Shown here: one piece after another, positions 28,247 to 37,331 of the stretch
How the letters are laid out: each line of letters starts with the position of its first letter
How positions within the stretch are numbered: the first letter of the stretch is position 1
Source of the DNA: Flagellimonas aequoris
Lineage (GTDB): Bacteria > Bacteroidota > Bacteroidia > Flavobacteriales > Flavobacteriaceae
Direction: 5' to 3'
Length of the DNA: 64,000 nucleotides
Assembly (NCBI RefSeq): GCF_003584165.1
Contig: NZ_QXFJ01000008.1
Coordinates: 310,001 to 374,000, forward strand
Program-made: the position numbers and the translations under genes
The notes under the pieces: model-generated
The model's input: only the letters and a program-made list of their open reading frames with translations
Databases searched by the model: none
Told to the model about the DNA's origin: nothing

Positions 28247-28281
28247 ACACCTTCCAGAAGCAATTTTGGAGGGTGTTTTTG
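28247..28281 (+). terminator. Terminator of the sulfate-assimilation operon
   Basis: ACACCTTCCA pairs fully with TGGAGGGTGT (one G-T pair) across a 10-base loop and is followed by TTTTG. Confidence 0.8.
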
Positions 28282-28290
28282 TTTTTGCAC

Positions 28291-28298
28291 TATATTTG
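28291..28298 (+). promoter_or_regulatory. -7 promoter box upstream of the AraC-type gene
   Basis: TATATTTG is an exact TAnnTTTG match, immediately after the operon terminator and 14 bases before the start codon, so any leader is very short. Confidence 0.4.
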
Positions 28299-28312
28299 AA
28301 TTTTACAATATC

Positions 28313-29230
28313 ATGGAAGAACTGTTCACCCTTCGGGATTTTTATGGAAAAATGAAATTGCCCATCCCTGATACCATAGGAAAGGACATCGGGCATTTTA
28401 ATGTGTTCAAGATTGATGAGTACCGTACAAAACTCAATGAGGGGGAGATGCGCTACGATCGGCGTTCCTATTTTAAGATCAGTTTGATCAATGGCAAGAA
28501 CAGGGCAGAATATGCCGATAAGGTCATCGATATTGCTGATAAGGCCCTATTGTTTGCATCGCCTAGAATCCCATATCATTATGTGCCACAGGATGAAAAT
28601 CAGTCCGGGTATTTTTGTGTATTCACGGAGAACTTTTTATCCAAGGATAAAAGTGGGGTCATTTTGGAAACGTTACCCCTTTTTCAACCAGGAGGGTTTC
28701 CCATCTTCAATATTTCCGATGATGATTATGTGGAGTTAGAACAACTTTTTCAAAAGATAGACAGGGAGTTATCTTCGGATTATCCCTTTAAATTTGATTT
28801 GATTCGGGCTTACATTGTGGAGCTGTTGCACATTGGTCAAAAGTTGCAGCCGGTACAACCTGTGGAAAATGGCAAAAATGCGGCAACCCGCATCACCGAC
28901 CTTTTTGTGGAATTGTTGGAGCGGCAGTTTCCCATCAATACCCCTGCCCAACGTTTGGTCTTGAAAACGGCGAACGATTTTGCGGAGCGATTGGCAGTTC
29001 ACGCCAACCATCTGAATAAAGTGCTCAAAGAAACAACAGGTAGTACCACAACGGCTATCATTCACGCCCGCATTTTTGAAGAAGCCAAAATCTTGCTCAA
29101 CAACACGGATTGGAACATTTCCGAAATCGCATTCAGTTTGGGATTTGAGGAAGTGGCCCACTTTTCCAATTTCTTCAAGAAGTTTTCCAAAACATCCCCA
29201 TTAAAATATAGAGGAAGTATCGCTATTTGA
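28313..29230 (+). CDS. AraC-family transcriptional regulator
   Basis: A 305-residue regulator with an N-terminal cupin-like sensing half and a C-terminal double helix-turn-helix (about 215-300) containing RLAVHANHLNKVLKETTG and the AraC signature WNISEIAFSLGFEEVAHFSNFFKKFSK. It lies 84 bases before a short-chain dehydrogenase gene on the same strand. In Bacteroidota such AraC/SDR pairs are common, and the regulator often controls the oxidoreductase. Ligand unknown. Confidence 0.92.
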   Translation: MEELFTLRDFYGKMKLPIPDTIGKDIGHFNVFKIDEYRTKLNEGEMRYDRRSYFKISLINGKNRAEYADKVIDIADKALLFASPRIPYHYVPQDENQSGYFCVFTENFLSKDKSGVILETLPLFQPGGFPIFNISDDDYVELEQLFQKIDRELSSDYPFKFDLIRAYIVELLHIGQKLQPVQPVENGKNAATRITDLFVELLERQFPINTPAQRLVLKTANDFAERLAVHANHLNKVLKETTGSTTTAIIHARIFEEAKILLNNTDWNISEIAFSLGFEEVAHFSNFFKKFSKTSPLKYRGSIAI

Positions 29231-29314
29231 TTTTTGCAAAAAATGGATTGATGCTCGCAATCTGCCAAGGTCACTTGTTTCGGAACTTTGTACCCTAATC
29301 AAAAATCAAAAAAA

Positions 29315-30076
29315 ATGGCAAAAAGTAAAATAGCATTAGTAACTGGAGGCAGTAGAGGCCTCGGAGAAAATATGGCCATCAATTTGGCCAAAAAAGGATT
29401 GGATGTGGTCTTGACCTACCAAAGCAATAAGGTAGAGGCGGACAAAACAGTTCAGGAAATTGAAAGCTTGGGTCAAAAAGCCTATGCGTTGCAATTGGAT
29501 GTGTCCCAAGTAGGCAGTTTTGACGCCTTTGTGGATCAGGTCAAAAAAGTGACCGACTCCCATTTTGGAGCGGACTACATCGATTATTTGATCAATAACG
29601 CAGGCATTGGTATCAATGCTCCAATCACGGAAACCACCGAAGAGCAATTCGATACCTTGGTTGATATTCATTTTAAAGGTGCATTTTTCCTGACACAAAA
29701 ATTGTTACCCATCATGGCTAACGGAGGGGGTATCGTGAATATTTCCAGTGGATTGGCTAGATTCTCTTTCCCAGGGTATTCGGTGTATGGAGCCTTGAAA
29801 GCGGCAATGGAAACCCTTACCAGGTATCAAGCCAAAGAACTTGGTGCAAGACAAATCAGGTCGAATATAGTCGCACCAGGAGCCATAGAAACCGATTTTG
29901 GTGGCGGCACCAACAAGACCGATGAAGGCAAAAGAACGGCCATTGCCAATTTTACTGCTTTGGGTCGCGTAGGCATCCCTAGTGATATTGGAGGTGTGGT
30001 AGCCTTTTTGTGTACCGAGGACGCCAAGTGGGTCAACGGCCAGCGCATTGAGGTCTCAGGTGGTATGATGATGTAA
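29315..30076 (+). CDS. Short-chain dehydrogenase/reductase
   Basis: NAD(P)-dependent oxidoreductase of 253 residues. It shows TGGSRGLG (cofactor loop near the N-terminus), NNAG, a catalytic Ser in NISSG, the YSVYGALKAA Tyr/Lys pair and the C-terminal WVNGQRIEVSGGMMM seen in classical FabG-like SDRs. The ATG at 29315 (MAKSKIALVTGG) is the obvious start; a TTG 27 bases earlier gives an unlikely extension. Substrate is not predictable. Likely partner of the AraC-type gene upstream. Confidence 0.92.
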   Translation: MAKSKIALVTGGSRGLGENMAINLAKKGLDVVLTYQSNKVEADKTVQEIESLGQKAYALQLDVSQVGSFDAFVDQVKKVTDSHFGADYIDYLINNAGIGINAPITETTEEQFDTLVDIHFKGAFFLTQKLLPIMANGGGIVNISSGLARFSFPGYSVYGALKAAMETLTRYQAKELGARQIRSNIVAPGAIETDFGGGTNKTDEGKRTAIANFTALGRVGIPSDIGGVVAFLCTEDAKWVNGQRIEVSGGMMM

Positions 30077-30096
30077 AATCTAACAAAGAGTAATCT

Positions 30097-30127
30097 AAAA
30101 CGGGTTGATTTTTCAACCCGTTTTTTT
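30097..30127 (+). terminator. Terminator after the SDR gene
   Basis: AAAACGGGTTGA and TCAACCCGTTTT form a 12-bp stem with a 4-base loop and run into a T tract. Confidence 0.85.
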
Positions 30128-30159
30128 ATTGTTGGAAATGTAAAAATAAAGGGTCATTT

Positions 30160-30191
30160 TTTGCTTTTCACTGGGGAGAGCCGTTTCTTTG
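30160..30191 (+). promoter_or_regulatory. Promoter of the metH transcript
   Basis: TTTG (30160-30163), 20 bases, then TTTCTTTG (30184-30191), a one-mismatch fit to the Bacteroidota TTTG / TAnnTTTG pair. It ends 28 bases before the SAM-I aptamer, nearly the same distance as in the other SAM-I leader. Confidence 0.5.
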
Positions 30192-30219
30192 CAGTTCAGT
30201 TCATTAATAAGTTGAAAGT

Positions 30220-30396
30220 GTTATCAAGAAAGGTGGAGGGATTGGACCCTTTGAAGCCTTAGCAACCCTCGACTTCCGAGAAGGTGCTACATTCTACCCT
30301 TATCCTGAACGTTTTTCGGGAAGGTTTGGAGCAATATCCTGCCAAAAGGGAAGGATAACGAAAGAATTCAAAGTATTTCCACACTTTTCTTGATAC
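30220..30396 (+). promoter_or_regulatory. SAM-I (S-box) riboswitch upstream of split metH
   Basis: The core is nearly identical to the first copy: TTATCAAGAAAGGTGGAGGG, GAAGCCTTAGCAACCC, GGTGCTACATTC. P1 is GTTATC (30220-30225) with GATAAC (30354-30359). The variable arm is about 30 bases longer than in the first copy. Again a second strand, TTTCTTGATA (30385-30394), downstream of the aptamer can pair with the 5' P1 strand, and again no terminator hairpin follows before the start codon at 30428. It should reduce methionine synthase expression when SAM is abundant. Confidence 0.92.
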
Positions 30397-30427
30397 CCTT
30401 ACATCCTATCGTAATGGGAATTGTACT

Positions 30428-31441
30428 ATGGAAAAAATTGAGGATATTTTAAAGAAACGGATTTTGGTATTGGATGGGGCCATGGGAACCATGTTACAAC
30501 GCTATAAGTTCGAGGAAGAAGATTTTAGGGGGGAACGTTTCAAGGATTGGCCTAGTGACCTGAAGGGAAACAATGATTTATTGTCTTTGACCCAACCGCA
30601 GGCCATTGCAGATGTGCACAGGGCTTATTTGGAAGCGGGTGCGGACATTATCGAGACCAATACCTTTTCCGGTACCACCATCGCCATGGCCGATTATGGT
30701 ATGGAAGCATTGGTGTATGAACTGAATTTTGAATCCGCCAAGATTGCCAAACAAGTGGCTGATGAGTTCACCAAAAAAGATCCGAGCAAACCACGGTTTG
30801 TGGCAGGGAGTATAGGTCCCACCAACAAAACGGCAAGCATGTCACCGGACGTGAACGACCCTGGATACCGTGCCGTTTCCTTTGATGAACTTCGAAAAGC
30901 ATATAAAGAACAAGTTGAGGCGTTGTTGGATGGTGGTGCCGATATTTTATTGGTAGAGACCATCTTTGACACCCTGAATGCCAAGGCGGCCCTTTTTGCC
31001 ATTGAAGAGGTTAAGGATGAACGGAATATTGAAGTGCCGATTATGGTAAGTGGTACCATTACCGATGCTTCTGGACGAACTCTATCAGGACAGACAGCGG
31101 AAGCTTTTTTGATCTCGGTTTCCCATATTCCCATTTTATCGGTGGGGTTCAATTGTGCGCTTGGGGCCAAACAGTTGGTGCCCCATTTAGAGGTGATTTC
31201 CGCCAAGTCGGGATTTGCCACGTCGGCCCACCCCAATGCAGGATTGCCCAATGCTTTTGGGGAATACGATGAAACCCCGGAACAGATGGCCGCCCAAATC
31301 AAGGAATATGCAGAAAAGGGATTGGTGAATATTGTTGGGGGGTGTTGCGGCACTACTCCAGAACACATCAAAGCCATTGCAGAAATTGTTGGAAAATATG
31401 CTCCCAGAAAATTGGAAACCAACCATGAAGAGACCGTTTAG
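30428..31441 (+). CDS. metH: Methionine synthase, homocysteine-binding half
   Basis: A 337-residue zinc-dependent homocysteine methyltransferase domain, equal to the first module of cobalamin-dependent methionine synthase. Zinc ligands are visible as Cys243 (GFNCALG) and Cys306-Cys307 (GGCCGTT). The N-terminus [14 protein letters not shown] is typical. It carries no B12 or folate domain; those are in the gene at 31908. The two proteins must act together to methylate homocysteine. It is first in the SAM-I controlled transcript, and its last 17 bases overlap a lipoprotein gene inserted between the two halves. Confidence 0.93.
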   Translation: MEKIEDILKKRILVLDGAMGTMLQRYKFEEEDFRGERFKDWPSDLKGNNDLLSLTQPQAIADVHRAYLEAGADIIETNTFSGTTIAMADYGMEALVYELNFESAKIAKQVADEFTKKDPSKPRFVAGSIGPTNKTASMSPDVNDPGYRAVSFDELRKAYKEQVEALLDGGADILLVETIFDTLNAKAALFAIEEVKDERNIEVPIMVSGTITDASGRTLSGQTAEAFLISVSHIPILSVGFNCALGAKQLVPHLEVISAKSGFATSAHPNAGLPNAFGEYDETPEQMAAQIKEYAEKGLVNIVGGCCGTTPEHIKAIAEIVGKYAPRKLETNHEETV

Positions 31442-31898
31442 TTTTTTATTGCTGATAGTCACATTGGCTACTTCCATTTCCTGTGGAGAGAAAGAAAAAA
31501 CCATAGAAAATGGAGATATCATCACTGAGGAGAACAATAAGATCATAGGCACATGGCTTTTGGTGTATGGCGAGACCAGGACAGGGGACTCCATTGAAAT
31601 AAAGGATTTATCCAAAACCAAATTCATCAAAATATTGAACAAAGACCATTTTGCCTTTTTCAATCAATTGGAAGGAACCGACGAAGGGTTTTATGGGGGA
31701 GGAGGATCCTATGCTTTAAATGGCAACTCCTATGTGGAACGATTGGACTATGTGGGCATCAAGGAGTTAAGAGGGGAAGAATTCAGTTTTGAACTGGAGG
31801 TTAAAGGAGATTCCCTGATCCAATCCGGATTTGAAGACGTGCCCGAAGCTGGTATCAAAAGGCACATTGTGGAAAAGTATATACGAATCAAAGAATAA
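31425..31898 (+). CDS. Small lipoprotein between the two metH halves
   Basis: A 157-residue protein beginning [20 protein letters not shown], a lipoprotein signal with Cys20. The mature part ([11 protein letters not shown]..., alternating strands) suggests a small lipocalin-like beta-barrel, but I do not recognise a specific family. The ATG at 31425 overlaps the end of the upstream metH half in another frame, and only 9 bases separate its stop from the downstream half. Its place in a cytoplasmic methionine synthase operon is odd: it may be a passenger, or an envelope protein co-regulated by SAM. An earlier in-frame start at 31332 would remove the signal peptide. Confidence 0.8.
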   Translation: MKRPFSFLLLIVTLATSISCGEKEKTIENGDIITEENNKIIGTWLLVYGETRTGDSIEIKDLSKTKFIKILNKDHFAFFNQLEGTDEGFYGGGGSYALNGNSYVERLDYVGIKELRGEEFSFELEVKGDSLIQSGFEDVPEAGIKRHIVEKYIRIKE

Positions 31899-31907
31899 CC
31901 GATAGTC

Positions 31908-34595
31908 GTGGAAATAAGAGCACTAAAACTTTCAGGTCTTGAGCCCTTGATCGTCACCCCGGAAAGTAATTTCATCAACGTGGGGGAACGTACCAATGTG
32001 GCCGGTTCCAAGATATTTCTAAGGCTCATTAAAGAAGAAAAGTTTGATGAAGCCCTCGCCATTGCCCGGAACCAAGTAGAAGGTGGGGCACAGATCATCG
32101 ACGTGAACATGGACGATGGTCTTATCGATGGAAAAGAGGCTATGGTCAAATTCTTGAACCTGATTGTTTCCGAGCCTGATATTGCCCGTGTACCCATCAT
32201 GATCGATAGTTCCAAATGGGAAATTATTGAGGCGGGTCTTCAAGTGGTGCAGGGCAAATGTGTGGTGAATTCCATCAGTTTGAAGGAAGGTGAGGAACAA
32301 TTTATCCATCATGCCAAATTGATTAAGCGCTATGGTGCCGCGGTCATCGTCATGGCTTTTGATGAAGTAGGTCAGGCAGACAATTACGAGCGTAGGATTG
32401 AAATCGCAAAGCGTTCCTACGACATTTTGGTGAATAAAGTAAAGTTTGCCCCCGAGGACATCATCTTCGATTTAAATATTTTTCCTGTAGCGACAGGCAT
32501 GGAAGAACACCGCCGCAACGCCATCGATTTTATCGAAGCCACCCGATGGGTCCGAACCAATTTACCATATTGCAGTGTCAGTGGAGGGGTGAGTAACGTT
32601 TCCTTTTCGTTCCGTGGAAACAATACGGTCCGCGAGGCAATGCATTCGGCATTTTTGTACCATGCCATAAAAGCAGGTATGAACATGGGCATTGTTAACC
32701 CCACCATGTTGGAGGTGTACGATGATATACCCAAGGATTTGCTGGAACATGTGGAGGATGTATTGCTGGACAGACGTGAGGATGCCACCGAACGCTTATT
32801 GGAGTTTGCCGAGACCGTAGTGGGAACGGCTAAGGAAGCCAAGGTGGATTTGTCATGGAGGCAAGAACCGCTTCAAGACCGAATTACACGTGCTTTGGTG
32901 AAGGGGATTGACCAATATATTGTTGAAGATGTAGAGGAGGCCCGACTTCAAGCCGATAGGCCCTTGGAAGTGATCGAGGGCAATTTGATGACCGGGATGA
33001 ATGTGGTCGGTGACCTGTTCGGTAGCGGAAAAATGTTCTTGCCCCAGGTGGTAAAATCCGCAAGGGTAATGAAAAAAGCCGTGGCGTATTTGACTCCTTT
33101 CATTGAGGAATCCAAGGATCAGAACACCAAGGCGGCCGGCAAAATTTTGATGGCCACGGTGAAGGGTGATGTGCACGACATTGGAAAGAACATCGTGAGT
33201 GTGGTTTTGGCCTGCAACAATTATGAAATTGTGGATTTAGGTGTGATGGTCCCACCCGAAAAGATCATCAACAAGGCGAAGGAAGAACAAGTGGATATTA
33301 TCGGTCTTAGTGGCCTGATTACCCCATCCTTGGATGAAATGGTTTTCTTGGCCAAGGAAATGGAACGTCAAAATTTCCAGGTACCCTTGTTGATCGGAGG
33401 TGCTACCACAAGCAAGGCCCATACCGCGGTCAAAATCGACCCGCAATACAGTCATTCGGTAGTGCATGTAAACGATGCATCACGTGCGGTGACCGTGGTG
33501 GGCGATCTGTTGCAGAAGGAAACTTCGGATACGTACAAGAAAAACATCAAGTTGGATTACGAGAGTTTTCGGGACAAGTTTTTGAACCGCGGCAAGCAAA
33601 AGGAATATTTGACCTTGGAAGAGGCTCGGGCCAATAAATTGCAGATTGACTGGAATCCCTCCGACATCAAAAAACCAAAGCAATTGGGCATTCAGGTGTT
33701 GGAAGATTTTGATTTGAAGCTGCTAACGGATTATATTGATTGGACCCCGTTTTTCAGAAGTTGGGACCTACATGGCAAGTATCCGGATATTTTGACCGAT
33801 GATGTGGTAGGCAAACAAGCGACCGAACTTTTTAAGGATGCCCAAGAACTGTTGAAAAAGGTTTTGAATGAAAAATTGTTGAAGGGAAAGGCCATTTTTG
33901 GATTGTTCCCTGCCAATCAAATTGATGAGGATGATATTGAGGTTGTCAGTTCGAGCGCAGTCGAGAACAATACAAAGACCTTCATTTTCAGAACGCTTCG
34001 TCAACAATTGAAAAAGAGGGAAGGGGTGCCGAACATCGCCTTGGCAGATTTCATTGCGCCGAAGAATTCTGGTATTCAGGATTATATGGGCTTTTTCTGT
34101 GTAAGTACCGGGTTTGGGACTCAAGAATTGGCCGCAGAATTTGAAAGGCAGCATGATGACTACAATTCCATCATGATAAAAGCTTTGGCCGATCGTTTGG
34201 CGGAAGCTTTTGCGGAATATCTGCACAGAGAAGTTCGAACAACATATTGGGGGTATGCCCAAAATGAAAACTTGGACAACAGCGCCCTCATCGATGAGAA
34301 ATATCAAGGAATCCGCCCAGCGCCCGGTTATCCGGCATGTCCAGACCACTTGGAAAAATTGACCATTTGGGAATTGTTGGATGTGGAGGAAAAAATCGGG
34401 GTAAAATTAACGGAGAGCTTGGCCATGTGGCCAGCGGCCAGCGTTAGTGGATATTATTTTGCTCATCCACAGGCCAAATATTTTGGTTTGGGAAAGATGA
34501 CCCAAGATCAAGTAGCCGATTTTGCAAAAAGAAAAGGAATAACTTTGGAAGAAGCCCAAAAGTGGCTGGCGCCTAATATTGTTGATAGTTTATAG
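31908..34595 (+). CDS. metH: Methionine synthase, folate/B12/activation modules
   Basis: An 895-residue protein with three of the four MetH modules: a pterin-binding barrel from about residue 20 ([16 protein letters not shown]), a cobalamin domain with DVHDIGKN (Asp421, His423 as cobalt ligand) and a reactivation domain binding SAM ([12 protein letters not shown]). It takes the methyl group from methyltetrahydrofolate via B12 and passes it to homocysteine held by the partner protein at 30428. The start is GTG, 9 bases after the lipoprotein gene. Residues about 679-688 are encoded by an interspersed repeat sequence, and the last codons match another dispersed motif. Confidence 0.95.
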   Translation: MEIRALKLSGLEPLIVTPESNFINVGERTNVAGSKIFLRLIKEEKFDEALAIARNQVEGGAQIIDVNMDDGLIDGKEAMVKFLNLIVSEPDIARVPIMIDSSKWEIIEAGLQVVQGKCVVNSISLKEGEEQFIHHAKLIKRYGAAVIVMAFDEVGQADNYERRIEIAKRSYDILVNKVKFAPEDIIFDLNIFPVATGMEEHRRNAIDFIEATRWVRTNLPYCSVSGGVSNVSFSFRGNNTVREAMHSAFLYHAIKAGMNMGIVNPTMLEVYDDIPKDLLEHVEDVLLDRREDATERLLEFAETVVGTAKEAKVDLSWRQEPLQDRITRALVKGIDQYIVEDVEEARLQADRPLEVIEGNLMTGMNVVGDLFGSGKMFLPQVVKSARVMKKAVAYLTPFIEESKDQNTKAAGKILMATVKGDVHDIGKNIVSVVLACNNYEIVDLGVMVPPEKIINKAKEEQVDIIGLSGLITPSLDEMVFLAKEMERQNFQVPLLIGGATTSKAHTAVKIDPQYSHSVVHVNDASRAVTVVGDLLQKETSDTYKKNIKLDYESFRDKFLNRGKQKEYLTLEEARANKLQIDWNPSDIKKPKQLGIQVLEDFDLKLLTDYIDWTPFFRSWDLHGKYPDILTDDVVGKQATELFKDAQELLKKVLNEKLLKGKAIFGLFPANQIDEDDIEVVSSSAVENNTKTFIFRTLRQQLKKREGVPNIALADFIAPKNSGIQDYMGFFCVSTGFGTQELAAEFERQHDDYNSIMIKALADRLAEAFAEYLHREVRTTYWGYAQNENLDNSALIDEKYQGIRPAPGYPACPDHLEKLTIWELLDVEEKIGVKLTESLAMWPAASVSGYYFAHPQAKYFGLGKMTQDQVADFAKRKGITLEEAQKWLAPNIVDSL
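33941..33967. repeat. Repeat copy inside the metH coding sequence
   Basis: GAGCGCAGTCGA (33953-33964) within GGTTGTCAGTTCGAGCGCAG, the same family as at 10308 and 27120. It is read in frame as VVSSSAVEN in a loop of the activation region. Confidence 0.5.
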
Positions 34596-35006
34596 GTTTT
34601 GGTTCATGGAGTATATTGATTTGGAAGTTTGGAAAGAATCCCGAAAACTAGTCAAAATGGTTTATGAAGCAACCAAAAGTTTTCCCAAGGAAGAAATTTA
34701 TGGTTTAACCAATCAGCTAAGACGAAGTAGTTGTTCCATTCCTTCCAATATTGCCGAAGGGTGTGGAAGAAAAACACCAAATGACACGATTCGATTTTTG
34801 CACATTTCAAGAGGCTCATTGTATGAATTGGAAACTCAATTGTACTTATCACTTGATCAAAATTATTTGAGCGAGAAAGAGTTTGACATGATTATAAGCC
34901 AAATTGTGTTATGCAAAAAACTCTTGAATGGATTTGTGAATTATTACAATACCATCGGATAATTAAAATAAGAAGACTATTAACTATCAACCAACAACCG
35001 AAAACG
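34581..35006. repeat. Short inverted motifs flanking the four-helix-bundle gene
   Basis: GTTGATAGTTTATAG (34581-34595) on the left and AACTATCAAC (34981-34990) on the right face each other around the small gene. The left motif recurs with one mismatch at 22837-22851 before cysN. It also supplies the last codons and the stop of metH. Confidence 0.35.
34606..34962 (+). CDS. Four-helix-bundle (S23/IVP-type) protein
   Basis: A 118-residue helical protein of the family first described from intervening sequences of 23S rRNA genes. The hallmark segments are DLEVWKESRKLV, FPKEEIYGLTNQLRRSS, SIPSNIAEG and FLHISRGSLYELETQL. Here it is free-standing between metH and metF, not inside an rRNA gene. ATG at 34606 is the family start. 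Function is unknown. Family members are often found alone in Bacteroidota genomes near dispersed sequence motifs, which fits the flanking inverted motifs here. Confidence 0.9.
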   Translation: MEYIDLEVWKESRKLVKMVYEATKSFPKEEIYGLTNQLRRSSCSIPSNIAEGCGRKTPNDTIRFLHISRGSLYELETQLYLSLDQNYLSEKEFDMIISQIVLCKKLLNGFVNYYNTIG

Positions 35007-35017
35007 ATTAGTTAAGA

Positions 35018-35971
35018 ATGAAAATAACGGACCACATAAAAAAGGCCAAAGGGGAAACCTTGTTCAGTTTTGAGATTGTACCACCGGTAAAAGGCAAAAG
35101 TATACAAGAACTCTATAGGAACATAGATCCGTTAATGGAGTTTAAACCACCTTTTATTGATGTTACTACTTCGCGTGAAGAATACATTTACAAAGAGAAG
35201 GATGGATTGTTGGACAAAAAACTGACCCGTACACGTCCAGGAACATTGGGAATCTGCGCTTCTCTAAAGCATAAATATGATGTGGATACCGTTCCTCATG
35301 TGCTGTGTGGAGGATTTACCAGAGAAGAGACCGAATACCTTTTGGTGGACTGTCAGTATTTGGAAATTGAAAACGTAATGGCCTTGAGGGGAGATGCCAG
35401 AAAAGAAGAAAAATATTTTATTCCTACCCAAGGAGGCCATCAATATGCTGCCGAGTTGGTAAAGCAAATCCATGACATTAACCAGGGCAACTATTTGCAC
35501 GAAGTTATTGAAGGTCATGAAATGGGTGATTTCTGCATTGGTGTAGCTGGGTATCCTGAAAAACATATGGAAGCCCCTTCCCTTCAATCCGATTTGAAGC
35601 GGTTAAAAGAAAAAGTGGATTTGGGAGCCGATTACGTGGTGACCCAAATGTTTTTCGACAACAAAAAATTCTTTGCTTTTGTGGAGGCGGCTCGCGAAAT
35701 GGGTATTGATGTGCCGATCATTCCAGGTATTAAGCCGATTGCGGTCAAGCAACACCTACAATTGTTGCCGCAGGTATTTCGAGTGGACATCCCGCAAGAT
35801 TTGATTGAAGCCGTGGAAGCTTGCAAAACCAATCAGGATGTTCGAAAAGTTGGGGTAGAGTGGGCCATTCAGCAATCTAAAGAGTTGAAGACGGCCGGCG
35901 TTCCGGTACTGCATTATTATTCCATGGGAAAATCGGATAATATCAAAGATATAGCCAAGGAGCTTTTTTAG
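35018..35971 (+). CDS. metF: 5,10-methylenetetrahydrofolate reductase
   Basis: Makes 5-methyltetrahydrofolate, the methyl donor for MetH, using a flavin and NAD(P)H. The 317 residues fold as a TIM barrel with FSFEIVPPVKG at the N-terminus (catalytic Glu), ENVMALRGDAR, GVAGYPEKHMEAP and ADYVVTQMFFDN. It is the last gene of the metH-metF set and is probably co-transcribed, since no terminator is visible between metH and metF, although the small four-helix-bundle gene intervenes. Confidence 0.96.
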   Translation: MKITDHIKKAKGETLFSFEIVPPVKGKSIQELYRNIDPLMEFKPPFIDVTTSREEYIYKEKDGLLDKKLTRTRPGTLGICASLKHKYDVDTVPHVLCGGFTREETEYLLVDCQYLEIENVMALRGDARKEEKYFIPTQGGHQYAAELVKQIHDINQGNYLHEVIEGHEMGDFCIGVAGYPEKHMEAPSLQSDLKRLKEKVDLGADYVVTQMFFDNKKFFAFVEAAREMGIDVPIIPGIKPIAVKQHLQLLPQVFRVDIPQDLIEAVEACKTNQDVRKVGVEWAIQQSKELKTAGVPVLHYYSMGKSDNIKDIAKELF

Positions 35972-35992
35972 TAGGGTACATTAAAAAGCTGT

Positions 35993-36096
35993 GGAGATTC
36001 TTCACTCCGTTCAAAATGACATTCCCGCTTTGCTTTTATTGAAAAAAAATCAACAGTAATAGTCATTCTGAGGAAGTATACTGACGAAGAATCTCA
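35993..36096. repeat. Imperfect inverted repeat between metF and the PagL-like gene
   Basis: GAGATTCTTC (35994-36003) pairs with GAAGAATCTC (36086-36095), and AATGAC (36015-36020) with GTCATT (36062-36067), forming a long interrupted hairpin. Sequences of the type TCATTCTGAG...GAAGAATCTC are common dispersed intergenic repeats in Bacteroidota. Confidence 0.6.
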
Positions 36097-36233
36097 AAAA
36101 AAAAATAATAGGTAGAGGTGATTGCCAGATAGGTTGGATTCTCCACTTTGTTTAGAAAGACAGGGTAATCTTTCGTGGTAATTTTCAATTCGATGGGTAA
36201 GGGTGTTTTTTTATTTCCCTACTTTAGTGCCCC

Positions 36234-37331
36234 ATGAGGTACCTACTTTGCCTGATTTTCGCCCTATTTTCATTTTTTGGATTTTCCCAGAGTAGGGAAG
36301 TACCCAAAAAGTTCGTGTTGGATGCCCATCAGTTTTATGGTTCTATTCTGTTGCACAACCCTGATATTTCCCACTTGATAACAGAACATCCCGGTGGCCT
36401 AATTTTGGGGGTTAGTCGGAAAACCTATGGCGATAAGGAATGGGAAGCCGATTTTGGATATCCCGATACAGGATTCACATTTGTGTATCAAAATACCAAT
36501 AATTCCACCCTAGGGGAACACTTTGGCTTGTATGGGCACTATAATTTTTATTTTTTCAACAGGAAAGTGCAATTGCGTGTGGCACAAGGATTGGCTTACA
36601 ACACCAATCCCTACGATAAAAATGAAAATTTCAGGAACAACGCCTACGGGAGCCATATTTTGAGCAGTACCACATTAATGTTCAATTACCATCAAAGAAT
36701 TGTTTCAGGTTTAGGATTGGATGCTGGTCTTGCATTTATCCATTATTCCAATGCCAATTTTAAGGCACCCAATACCTCTACCAATACCTTTGCCCTCAAT
36801 TTTGGCCTTACATACGAGCTGGATAGCGATACCACCTACGAATACCTGCATCCGGAATCCACGGGGATAACAACAGAGCCGATTCGGTATAACTTCGTTT
36901 TGCGAGGTGGTGCCAATGAAAGTGATGTGATCAATATGGGGCGATATGGTTTTGCCATTGTATCGGCTTATGCCGATAAGCGTTTGGGCAAACGAAGTGC
37001 CATTCAATTGGGAACCGACATCTTTTTTTCCAATTTTTTAAAGCAATTGATTCGGTACCAGTCCATATCTTTTCCAGAACTGGACGTGGATCCAGATACC
37101 GATTACAAACGTGTTGGGGTATTCTTGGGCCATGAATTGTTCGTGAACAAGATGAGTGTTGTGGCCCAATTGGGATATTACGTGTACTATCCGTTTGATT
37201 TTGAGGGACGTATGTATAACCGTATTGGGATGAAACGGTATTTTGGGGATAAGATCTTTGGAGCCCTTACCTTAAAGTCCCATGGTGCCAAGGCAGAGGC
37301 CATTGAATTAGGAATTGGAGTGCGTTTATGA
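36234..37331 (+). CDS. PagL-like acyloxyacyl hydrolase (outer membrane)
   Basis: A 365-residue protein with a signal peptide ([20 protein letters not shown]) and a beta-barrel-like body. The key stretch is [13 protein letters not shown], with His170 and Ser172 matching the His-x-Ser-Asn active site of lipid A 3-O-deacylase PagL. The Glu that completes the PagL triad, 12 residues after the Ser, appears to be Asn184 here. The protein is much longer than PagL itself. It may remodel lipid A or another lipid, or may be inactive. It overlaps the next gene by 4 bases. Confidence 0.75.
   Translation: MRYLLCLIFALFSFFGFSQSREVPKKFVLDAHQFYGSILLHNPDISHLITEHPGGLILGVSRKTYGDKEWEADFGYPDTGFTFVYQNTNNSTLGEHFGLYGHYNFYFFNRKVQLRVAQGLAYNTNPYDKNENFRNNAYGSHILSSTTLMFNYHQRIVSGLGLDAGLAFIHYSNANFKAPNTSTNTFALNFGLTYELDSDTTYEYLHPESTGITTEPIRYNFVLRGGANESDVINMGRYGFAIVSAYADKRLGKRSAIQLGTDIFFSNFLKQLIRYQSISFPELDVDPDTDYKRVGVFLGHELFVNKMSVVAQLGYYVYYPFDFEGRMYNRIGMKRYFGDKIFGALTLKSHGAKAEAIELGIGVRL

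Noticed and set aside
31332..31424. Upstream in-frame extension of the lipoprotein between the metH halves
   Set aside because: It would place residues before the lipoprotein signal and lies wholly inside the zinc-site coding region of the first metH half.
34606..34962. Treating the S23/IVP-type gene as evidence of a nearby rRNA operon
   Set aside because: No 16S, 23S or tRNA sequence is recognisable on either side; the neighbours are metH and metF.
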